NCBI GenBank assembly: GCA_036251875.1
Contig: CP133960.1
Coordinates: 558,001 to 622,000 of the forward strand
Source: Orbaceae bacterium lpD02
GTDB lineage: Bacteria > Pseudomonadota > Gammaproteobacteria > Enterobacterales > Orbaceae
Direction of reading: 5' to 3'
DNA: 64,000 nucleotides
Shown here one piece after another: positions 56,838 to 64,000 of this stretch. The notes under the pieces were generated by a model. It did not search any database and was not told the DNA's origin. It worked only from the letters and a program-made list of their open reading frames with translations. Both the position numbers and the translations under genes were made by a program. Position 1 is the stretch's first letter. The number at the start of each line of letters is the position of its first letter.

Positions 56838-59288
56838 ATGGATAAGATCAATAAACTTAACAAGTTAACTCGTCGTAATTTTTTGCAAAAATCACTTGTA
56901 GTAGGTGGCGCTGCCGTTTTGATGAATAAGTTCAATATGCCCATAGCGAGCACTCAAGCTAAATCATCGTCAAAAACACCATTTTCAGCTGAAGATCAGG
57001 ACGTAATCAGTTATAGCGCTTGTTTAGTCAATTGTGGTAGTCGCTGCCCTCTAAAAGTACATGTCAAAAATGGGATTATTACTAAAATTTCCCCCGAAGA
57101 TGGGATTGATAATACCATTTTTGGTCAGCATCAAATTCGTCCTTGCTTACGAGGACGCTCTGTAAGATGGCGAACCTATGATCCTGAACGGTTAAAATTT
57201 CCAATGCTACGTATAGGTAAACGCGGTGAAGGTAAATTTAAACGAATTTCATGGGATGAAGCAACCGATATTCTAGCCAGTAAATTAAGATATACCATTG
57301 ACACTTACGGTAATGAAGCTATCTATAATCAATATGGAACAGGTAATACTGGCGCAAACCTGAGTGGTACACATATGTGTGCACGGTTACTTAATATTTT
57401 AGGTGGCTATGTTAACTACCATGGAACCTACTCTAGTGCTCAAATTAGAACAATCCAACCCTATTTATTTGGCAATGGCCAAGATAGTCAGTTGCAATCG
57501 TTACTCGATCAAATAAAACATGCCGACTTAGTTGTAATGTTTGGGCACAATATTGCAGAAACCCGCATGTCTGGAGGAGGACAAGTTAGTGAACTTTATC
57601 ATGCGTTAAGCCAAAGTAACGCTAAAATCATTATGATAGACCCAAGGTGCAATGAAAGTGTTATCGCTTATAACGCGGATTGGATCCCCATAAAACCAGG
57701 GACTGATGCAGCTTTAGTCGCGGCAATTGGCTATGTATTAATTGAAAAAAATCTAATTGATGAAGCGATGTTAGCTAAATATTGCGTCGGTTGGAGCGCG
57801 GATAGCTTACCGGAAAACGCGCCTAAAAATAGTGATTACAAATCTTATCTGCTCGGTTTTGGGGATGATAAAATAGCCAAAACTCCTGAATGGGCAGAAA
57901 AATTAACCGGTATTTCGGCTACGCGGATCCGTGAATTAGCCCTTGAACTTAATCATGCTAAAGCCGCGTGGATCTCTCAAGGTTGGGGAGTACAGCGCAG
58001 CCAAGCAGGAGAACATGCCGCTCGGGCGATTATGGCTTTACCCATTATAACCGGCCATTTTGGCAGACCCGGTACCAATATAGGTAATTGGGGAGGCAGC
58101 CTAGCTTACCCTGTGGCATCAGTGCATAAAAATAGCAATCCTATTAAAACCTCTATTCCCGTCTTTTTATGGACAAGCGTTATTGAAGAAGGTGAAAATT
58201 TAACCGCTAAAAATGCCTTTATCAAAGGTAAAGATAAGCTTGATGTAAGTTTTAAATTTTTGTGGAACTATGCTAGTAATGTGCTGGCAAACCAGCATTC
58301 TGATTTAAATAAAACTCATGAAATTTTAGCCGATGAATCAAAATGTGAATTTATTTTAGTCTGGGATACCCATATGACCGCATCGGCTAAATATGCTGAT
58401 CTACTACTTCCTGATGTATCAGGTGTTGAAACCAGCGACATAATAAACAACTCTTATTCAACAGGCGCTTATAACTACCTGGTTCGCTTACAACCTGCGA
58501 TAAAACCGCTATGGGAAAATAGAATCACTTATGATGTTCTCGCCGACGTTGCCGAAAAATTAGGGGTAAAAAATGAGTTTACCCAAGGAAGAAGTTATGC
58601 CGATTGGGTCGAGCTCTGCTATGAAAAAACACGACAAAGCAATCCTCATTTACCCCTTTTTACTGCAACTGATGGCAAAGGCGTCCTTGATCGTAAATTG
58701 GCGGATAGTAATCAATATATTGCATTAAAAGCCTTTCGTGATGATCCAATGGGTCAGCCGTTAAATACGCCATCAGGCAAAATCGAGCTATACTCACAAG
58801 CCCTTGCAGATATTGCCAACGATTGGCAATTGGATGAAAAAGATAAACTCTACCCTATTCCAGCCTATTTGCCGGCGATTGAAGGTGTTGAAGATATTGA
58901 GGGCTTAAAACAATATCCATTACAACTTATTGGCTACCATACTAAAGGTCATTGCCATTCAAGTTATGCTAATTTGTCGCAACTGAAAGAAGCATCGGTT
59001 GATGCCGTTTGGATTAATCCCGTTGATGCCGATAAACGTCAAATTAAGCATGGCCAATTAGTCGAAGTCTATAATGATCGAGGTCGATTATATCTTCCCG
59101 CTAAAGTCACGCCAAGGATCATTCCTGGTGTAGTTGCAATCCCACAAGGTGCCTGGGCAAAAACCAATCAAGATGGGGTAGATATTGGTGGATGCATAAA
59201 TCGCTTAACCTCACTAAGACCAACGGTGCTTGCGAAGGCAAATCCACAGCATACTAATTTAGTTGAAGTGAAATCATTACAATCATAG
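56838..59288 (+). CDS. DMSO reductase-type catalytic subunit A (second copy)
   Basis: An 816-residue paralogue of the upstream dmsA, similar over its full length, with its own Tat signal (TRRNFLQKSLVVGGAA) and [4Fe-4S] cysteines (ACLVNCGSRC, RPCLRGR). It has no B or C subunit of its own, so it must either share DmsBC or act alone; the same doubling is known for ynfE/ynfF in E. coli. Differences cluster in the pocket-lining region after YQYGSGT/NQYGTGN, so substrate range may differ. The ATG is preceded by TATAGGG, duplicated from the first copy. Confidence 0.93.
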   Translation: MDKINKLNKLTRRNFLQKSLVVGGAAVLMNKFNMPIASTQAKSSSKTPFSAEDQDVISYSACLVNCGSRCPLKVHVKNGIITKISPEDGIDNTIFGQHQIRPCLRGRSVRWRTYDPERLKFPMLRIGKRGEGKFKRISWDEATDILASKLRYTIDTYGNEAIYNQYGTGNTGANLSGTHMCARLLNILGGYVNYHGTYSSAQIRTIQPYLFGNGQDSQLQSLLDQIKHADLVVMFGHNIAETRMSGGGQVSELYHALSQSNAKIIMIDPRCNESVIAYNADWIPIKPGTDAALVAAIGYVLIEKNLIDEAMLAKYCVGWSADSLPENAPKNSDYKSYLLGFGDDKIAKTPEWAEKLTGISATRIRELALELNHAKAAWISQGWGVQRSQAGEHAARAIMALPIITGHFGRPGTNIGNWGGSLAYPVASVHKNSNPIKTSIPVFLWTSVIEEGENLTAKNAFIKGKDKLDVSFKFLWNYASNVLANQHSDLNKTHEILADESKCEFILVWDTHMTASAKYADLLLPDVSGVETSDIINNSYSTGAYNYLVRLQPAIKPLWENRITYDVLADVAEKLGVKNEFTQGRSYADWVELCYEKTRQSNPHLPLFTATDGKGVLDRKLADSNQYIALKAFRDDPMGQPLNTPSGKIELYSQALADIANDWQLDEKDKLYPIPAYLPAIEGVEDIEGLKQYPLQLIGYHTKGHCHSSYANLSQLKEASVDAVWINPVDADKRQIKHGQLVEVYNDRGRLYLPAKVTPRIIPGVVAIPQGAWAKTNQDGVDIGGCINRLTSLRPTVLAKANPQHTNLVEVKSLQS

Positions 59289-59297
59289 CAAGGCATA

Positions 59298-59338
59298 TAA
59301 AAAAACCATACGTAGCCTAAGTTACATATGGTTTTTTT
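59298..59338. terminator. Bidirectional terminator
   Basis: A stem ACCATACGTA / TACATATGGT (one mismatch) flanked by an A run on the left and a T run on the right, between the convergent second dmsA and ybiT genes. It works as an intrinsic terminator in both directions. Confidence 0.85.
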
Positions 59339-59371
59339 ATTGATAAATAATATGGTGTTAAGACGTAATAA

Positions 59372-60964
59372 TTAATCGATACCGCGGCTCAGTAAGTAAT
59401 CTTCGTAGCTGCCAGTATAATCAATCACTTTGTCCGGCGTCATTTCAATAATGCGCGTGGCTAAAGAGCTGACAAATTCACGATCGTGAGAAACAAAAAA
59501 TAGCGTCCCTTGATAGAGCTCTAATGCCATATTCAATGATTCAATCGACTCCATATCCAAATGGTTGGTCGGCTCATCCATCACGATAATATTCGGTCTT
59601 TGCATCATCAGTTTACCAAATAGCATGCGACCTTTTTCACCGCCCGATAACACTTTAACTTTCTTTTTAATGTCATCTTGGGAAAACAGTAAACGACCCA
59701 GTATGCCTCGTACCGCTTGCTCGTCATCACTAGGTTGCTTCCACTGACTCATCCAATCAAATACGTTCAGGTTTTCATCAAATTCAAATTCATGATCTTG
59801 AGCATAATAACCAATATTGGCATTTTCAGACCACTTAACCGTACCGGAGTCAGGTGTGTACTCGCCCATTAAGGTTTTAAGTAAGGTGGATTTACCAATA
59901 CCATTGGTACCAAGTATCGCCACTTTTTCACCCACTTCAACCATTAGGTTCAGGCTTTTAAATAACGTTCTATCATCAAATCCTTTGCTTAATTTTTCAA
60001 CCACCAATGCATTACGGTAGAGCTTTTTATCTTGCTCAAAGCGGATAAATGGATTTTGACGACTTGAGGCCTTAACTTCTTCAAGTTGGATTTTGTCGAT
60101 CTGTTTTGCCCGAGAGGTAGCTTGCTTTGACTTTGATGCATTCGCACTAAAACGGCTGACAAAAGACTGTAATTCATTGATTTGCGCTTTTTTCTTAGCA
60201 TTATCAGATAATAGACGTTCCCGAGCTTGTGTCGCGGCACTCATGTATTCATCATAATTACCTGGATAAATTCGCAGCTCACCATAATCCATATCGGCCA
60301 TATGGGTACAGACCATGTTTAAAAAGTGGCGATCATGGGAGATAATAATCATGGTACTTTCACGCTCATTTAACACTTGCTCAAGCCAGCGGATGGTATC
60401 AATATCCAAGTTATTGGTCGGCTCATCAAGCAGTAAAATGTCAGGGTTCGAAAACAGTGCTTGCGCAAGGAGTACTCGAAGTTTCCAACCCGGTGCCACT
60501 TCGCTCATCAGGCCGTAGTGCTGCTCGACAGGAATTCCTACGCCAAGTAATAACTCGCCAGCTCTTGCCTCAGCACTATAACCATCCATCTCAGCATATT
60601 CGCCTTCAAGATCAGCAACTCTGTAGCCATCTTCTTCGCTCATTTCCGCTAATGAATAGATGCGATCGCGTTCTTGTTTTACTTGCCATAACTCATTGTG
60701 ACCCATGATAACGGTATCTAGCACGCTGTATTGCTCAAAGGCAAATTGGTCTTGCTTTAATTTACCTAAACGCTCATGAGGATCTAAAGCGACATTGCCA
60801 GCGGTTGGCACTAAATCACCACCAAGGATTTTCATAAATGTGGTTTTACCACTGCCATTTGCGCCGATCAAACCATAGCGATTACCGCCACCAAATTTGA
60901 CGGAAATGTTTTCAAACAACGGCTTACTGCCGAACTGCATCGTAATATTATTTGTACTTAACAC
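59372..60964 (-). CDS. ybiT: ABC-F family ATPase YbiT
   Basis: A 530-residue soluble protein with two ABC ATPase domains and no membrane segment, exactly the length of E. coli YbiT. Walker A motifs are GANGSGKTT (about residue 34) and GTNGIGKST; signature/Walker B regions are [12 protein letters not shown] and LSGGEKGRM with [10 protein letters not shown]. The linker between domains (about 240-310) is charged and helical, the P-site tRNA interaction motif of ribosome-binding ABC-F factors. Single gene. Confidence 0.94.
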   Translation of the reverse strand: MLSTNNITMQFGSKPLFENISVKFGGGNRYGLIGANGSGKTTFMKILGGDLVPTAGNVALDPHERLGKLKQDQFAFEQYSVLDTVIMGHNELWQVKQERDRIYSLAEMSEEDGYRVADLEGEYAEMDGYSAEARAGELLLGVGIPVEQHYGLMSEVAPGWKLRVLLAQALFSNPDILLLDEPTNNLDIDTIRWLEQVLNERESTMIIISHDRHFLNMVCTHMADMDYGELRIYPGNYDEYMSAATQARERLLSDNAKKKAQINELQSFVSRFSANASKSKQATSRAKQIDKIQLEEVKASSRQNPFIRFEQDKKLYRNALVVEKLSKGFDDRTLFKSLNLMVEVGEKVAILGTNGIGKSTLLKTLMGEYTPDSGTVKWSENANIGYYAQDHEFEFDENLNVFDWMSQWKQPSDDEQAVRGILGRLLFSQDDIKKKVKVLSGGEKGRMLFGKLMMQRPNIIVMDEPTNHLDMESIESLNMALELYQGTLFFVSHDREFVSSLATRIIEMTPDKVIDYTGSYEDYLLSRGID

Positions 60965-61104
60965 TAAAATTTACTCTCAAAATAAAGAAATGACATCATT
61001 AAATGAATGGTCATAATGTGATCTGGCGCACATTATGCCACAATCTATACGCAGGTGCGAGCAAAGAGCGTAGATATTTTTGACCCACGATTGTAGCCTG
61101 CTAT

Positions 61105-62484
61105 TTATAAAGCGCGAGCCCTAACTGATTTACCTTTGATCTTGCCTTGCTTAACGTATTCCAGCACTTTTTTAATCGCTTTATGATTAATTGCCACATA
61201 AGAATATAAGTCGGTAATGATGATTTTACCGATTAAACTGCCATCTAAACCGGCATCCTTAGTTAAAGCGCCGAGTATATCACCGGGTCTGACCTTGTTT
61301 TTTCGACCGATAGTGAGCGAGACCGTTTGCATTTCAGGTTTGACAATGCGCGCTTTATCAAGCGTCATATTATTCGCAGTTAGCCAATTTAGCGTTATCT
61401 TTTCTAGCTCTTCAAGTAAATTGGCTTTAGGCATTTCATGAGCAGCAACTAAGGTAATCGCCAACCCGCTTTCCCCTGCTCGGCCAGTACGACCGATGCG
61501 ATGGGTATGAACCTGCGGATCATAAGAAATTTGGTAATTAATGACTAAGTCGAGCTCTTTAATATCCAGCCCTCTAGCCGCCACATCGGTGGCGACCAAA
61601 ATCGCCTTACTTTTATTGGTAAACTGTAATAACACCTGCTCTCGGTCTCGTTGCTCTAAATCACCATGCAAGGCAATCACACTAAAGCCTAACTGGCTTA
61701 GATAATTGTCGACCTCTTGACAGGCTACTTTGGTATTACAAAAGATAATGGTCGATCCCACCGGATGCTCGGTTAATAATTTTGCCAATAACGGTTTACG
61801 GCTATTTTCATCGACTTCATAAAAGTATTGCTCAATTTGATTGTTCACCTCATCAACAGCTAAAAATTCAGCATTTTGCTGAATTTTGTTGCTAATGTTT
61901 TGAATACCATCAGGATAAGTGGCAGAAAACAGTAAGGTTTGCCGCTGCTTTGGCGCCTGCTTAATGATGCTAATAATATCATCCTCAAAGCCCATATCGA
62001 GCATGCGATCGGCTTCATCTAACACTAAAAGGCGTAATTCACTTAGATTCAGGGTATTTTTTTGTAAGTGATCGAGTAAGCGCCCTGGCGTACCGACAAT
62101 AATATGCGGACTATGTTCGAGCGAGTTAATTTGCTGTGCAATCGGTGTTCCACCGCATAAGGTTAAGATTTTGACGTTATTCATTAACCTTGCCAAGCGA
62201 CGTAACTCAATCGCAACTTGCTCAGCAAGTTCACGGGTTGGACAAATGACCAATGATTGAACCGCATAGCTCTCAACGGTTATTGCCGATAAAATACCTA
62301 AACCGAATGCCGCTGTTTTACCGCTACCTGTTTTTGCTTTAGCAATAATGTCTTTACCCGCTAATATCGCCGGCAATGTTAGGGCTTGAATTGGCGTCAT
62401 CGTCAGGTATTGCAGTGATGCTAAATTATCCTGCAAGGATGAGTTAAGTGATAATTGTGTAAAAGTCATTGGCGCCGTTGACAT
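61105..62484 (-). CDS. dbpA: ATP-dependent RNA helicase DbpA
   Basis: A 459-residue DEAD-box helicase acting in 50S ribosome assembly. Motifs in order: AKAKTGSGKTAA (Walker A), PTRELA, TPGR, LDEADRMLDMGF, SATYP, and HRIGRTGRAG in the second RecA domain. The C-terminal domain from about residue 385 (VSLTIGRKNKVRPGDILGAL) is the DbpA RNA-binding domain that recognises hairpin 92 of 23S rRNA. Single gene with a normal length. Confidence 0.94.
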   Translation of the reverse strand: MSTAPMTFTQLSLNSSLQDNLASLQYLTMTPIQALTLPAILAGKDIIAKAKTGSGKTAAFGLGILSAITVESYAVQSLVICPTRELAEQVAIELRRLARLMNNVKILTLCGGTPIAQQINSLEHSPHIIVGTPGRLLDHLQKNTLNLSELRLLVLDEADRMLDMGFEDDIISIIKQAPKQRQTLLFSATYPDGIQNISNKIQQNAEFLAVDEVNNQIEQYFYEVDENSRKPLLAKLLTEHPVGSTIIFCNTKVACQEVDNYLSQLGFSVIALHGDLEQRDREQVLLQFTNKSKAILVATDVAARGLDIKELDLVINYQISYDPQVHTHRIGRTGRAGESGLAITLVAAHEMPKANLLEELEKITLNWLTANNMTLDKARIVKPEMQTVSLTIGRKNKVRPGDILGALTKDAGLDGSLIGKIIITDLYSYVAINHKAIKKVLEYVKQGKIKGKSVRARAL

Positions 62485-62563
62485 ATTAAAAGCCCTAATT
62501 ATTAAAATGGTGCCTACTATACCTTAAATTAATACTATTTGTGCAGATAATTCAGCTCATTAT

Positions 62564-62956
62564 TTACCTTCGATAGCCTAAATCATGATCCTGCTGATCG
62601 CCCACAATCAATCGCGTTAACTCATCACATTGGACAATTTTGCCATGTTTTAACGTAAATTGAGCAAAAACTTGCGTGTGGATTCTAGTGCCGTCGTGTT
62701 TGCTAGCAAACACGTGATGATGGGTAAATACAGTTTCTTGCTCTTCAACAATCGCAACGACAGTTATCGTGGCATATTGCAGAACTTGATGCAGCCGTTT
62801 TATATGTTTAACAAAATCGTCATAATTAAGCTCATTACCATCCGCCACTTGACGATAGTCTGGACTAAAATACTGCGCAATCGTTTGATCATGGCAATCA
62901 TTCGGCTCGGTTATCACGGCGCGCAACGCCGTTTCAACAATTAATTTATTTTTCAT
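62564..62956 (-). CDS. SnoaL-like (NTF2-fold) protein
   Basis: A 130-residue cytoplasmic protein with the SnoaL/NTF2-like cone fold: helices at the start (residues 5-30), then QYFSPDYRQVADGNELNYDD and an alternating beta region with FTHHHVFASKHDGTRIHTQV. Such proteins are small isomerases, hydrolases or binding proteins; no function can be assigned. It is divergent from an AraC regulator 88 bp away that may control it. Confidence 0.75.
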   Translation of the reverse strand: MKNKLIVETALRAVITEPNDCHDQTIAQYFSPDYRQVADGNELNYDDFVKHIKRLHQVLQYATITVVAIVEEQETVFTHHHVFASKHDGTRIHTQVFAQFTLKHGKIVQCDELTRLIVGDQQDHDLGYRR

Positions 62957-63044
62957 AGGGTTCTCACTAAATTGTGATAAAAATAGCAGTTTACTAATTA
63001 ATTGAATGGCTTAATATACGGATACAGACAACTTATATTGCTAA

Positions 63045-63806
63045 ATGGCCAAAATAACAGTGAACGCTTTCAATTTTTCTATTCGCCCCCTCGTTCATAC
63101 TAAAAATCAGCAGACAAAAATGCACAGCCATGCAACGGGTCAGCTCTATTTTTTGAATTCTGGCATGATAAGTGGCTATGCAAAAAATAAATATTGGTCA
63201 ATCGTACCTAATTGTATCGGTTGGATCCCGATGACGATAGAACATAGCGCAACAATGTGGGGCAATATTGCAGGTTGGAGCTTATATTTACCCGCCTCAT
63301 TGTGTGATGAGCTGCCACTTGAACCGTGCGTCTTAAAAACGAGTGACCTAGCGAGTGCCTTAATGACGCGCATTGTCACCTTTACTAATACGGCAACATT
63401 AACTGAGCAGCAAATTAAAATTATTGAAGTATTAATCGATGAAGTGAAATCAAGCCAGCCAATAGAAACGTTATTATTGCCTCAGCCAACCGATGCTCGC
63501 TTAATAAAAATAACCCAAGCCATTTGGCACGATCCCACAATTGAAAAGTCACAACAACAATGGGCTAAGTTGGCGGCGATTAGCGTACGCAGTTTAAGTC
63601 GGCACTTTAAAGCACAAACCGGCATAACATTTTCGCATTGGAAGCAATTAGCTAAGGTTATGCTATCTCTAGAACAACTCGCGCAAGGTATTGCAATAAA
63701 GGACATCGCTTATTCATGTGGTTTTAGTGATGCCAGTAGCTATATTGCCTCTTTTAAATCTATCTTTGGGGTTACACCTAGGCGTTATTTTAGTGGATAT
63801 GGCTAA
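63045..63806 (+). CDS. AraC-family regulator
   Basis: A 253-residue regulator with an N-terminal cupin-like sensor (about residues 15-110; HSHATGQLYFL) and a C-terminal pair of helix-turn-helix motifs (about 165-250): WAKLAAISVRSLSRHFKAQT and IKDIAYSCGFSDASSYIASF, ending FGVTPRRYF. This domain order belongs to the group near YdeO/NimR-type exporters and detoxification regulators. Divergent from the SnoaL-like gene. Effector unknown. Confidence 0.9.
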   Translation: MAKITVNAFNFSIRPLVHTKNQQTKMHSHATGQLYFLNSGMISGYAKNKYWSIVPNCIGWIPMTIEHSATMWGNIAGWSLYLPASLCDELPLEPCVLKTSDLASALMTRIVTFTNTATLTEQQIKIIEVLIDEVKSSQPIETLLLPQPTDARLIKITQAIWHDPTIEKSQQQWAKLAAISVRSLSRHFKAQTGITFSHWKQLAKVMLSLEQLAQGIAIKDIAYSCGFSDASSYIASFKSIFGVTPRRYFSGYG

Positions 63807-63853
63807 TATTATAATATGGTTATTATACCCTTATCTTGAGCATTAAATTTCGC

Positions 63854-63859
63854 TATAAT
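63854..63859 (+). promoter_or_regulatory. -10 element just before the last gene
   Basis: A consensus TATAAT whose predicted start point (about 63866-63867) coincides with the ATG of the HxlR gene, implying a leaderless message. The -35 region is weak. Confidence 0.45.
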
Positions 63860-63866
63860 CGCAAGA

Positions 63867-64000
63867 ATGAAAAAAGAAAACGGCAAATATTTGCTCTGCC
63901 CGATGGCGAAATTACAAAAAATCATCGCAGGCAAATGGAAAGTGTATATTTTATGGATATTAGCGCATCAAACGATACGTTATGGCGAGTTACATCGTGA
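63867..64000 (+). CDS. HxlR-family regulator, cut by window edge
   Basis: The first 44 codons of a second HxlR-type regulator: CPMAKLQKIIAGKWKVYILW with the conserved cysteine and the GKW block, then IRYGELHR in place of the usual RFGEL. No Shine-Dalgarno sequence precedes the ATG. The remainder lies beyond position 64000. Confidence 0.78.
   Translation, partial: MKKENGKYLLCPMAKLQKIIAGKWKVYILWILAHQTIRYGELHR

Overview
The window is chromosomal DNA of an AT-rich gammaproteobacterium. Its gene content is close to Enterobacterales (treB/treC/treR, ydeP, dmsABCD, dbpA, ybiT, pepT, ndh, menA), but base composition and gene order do not match Escherichia. A member of the Orbaceae (Gilliamella/Orbus/Frischella group) would fit; this is inference from composition and gene content, not a proven assignment.

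Layout. 1-3.5 kb: a tRNA-Leu(CAA) gene followed by the scar of an integrated element, with two genes cut at one junction (one a tyrosine-integrase tail), an FRG-domain gene and a complete IS481-family insertion. 3.5-9 kb: an exported-enzyme cluster (aldo/keto reductase, two periplasmic alpha/beta hydrolases, a cupin-carboxymuconolactone decarboxylase fusion) divergent from a LysR regulator. 9-14.5 kb: transporters (SLC13/CitM-like permease behind a broken gene, two DMT exporters, an AI-2E-type protein) and an exported low-molecular-weight tyrosine phosphatase. 14.6-20.4 kb: a trehalose operon treB-treC-porin with treR, and a promoter with readable TreR operator and CRP site. 20.5-28.8 kb: an HxlR regulator/NAD(P)-binding protein pair, ydeP, two GntR regulators, and a 6-phospho-alpha-glucosidase plus PTS IIBC pair under a CRP site.

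28.9-44.9 kb is the accessory heart: a contact-dependent growth inhibition (CDI, two-partner secretion) locus read leftward in the order cdiB, a HlyC-like acyltransferase (cdiC), cdiA, cdiI. Downstream lies a 1,622-codon 5'-truncated second cdiA with its own toxin end and immunity gene, then two more immunity genes preceded by small toxin tails or a cdiA scrap, and the tail of an IS3-type transposase at a recombination junction. About 1.2 kb of the two cdiA genes is essentially identical (one difference seen by eye), a substrate for swapping toxin/immunity cassettes. cdiB carries a 1-nt frameshift, so export in this exact sequence is doubtful.

45.2-64 kb: an abgT-pepT operon (uptake and cleavage of peptide-like substrates), a zinc alcohol dehydrogenase, ndh and menA (respiratory chain), a DMSO-reductase-type cluster dmsA-dmsB-dmsC-dmsD followed by a second lone dmsA paralogue, ybiT, dbpA, a SnoaL-like protein, an AraC regulator and the start of an HxlR regulator cut by the window edge. 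Trehalose and alpha-glucoside PTS uptake, NDH-2, menaquinone synthesis and terminal S/N-oxide-type reductases together suggest a sugar-fermenting, facultatively anaerobic life with anaerobic respiration.
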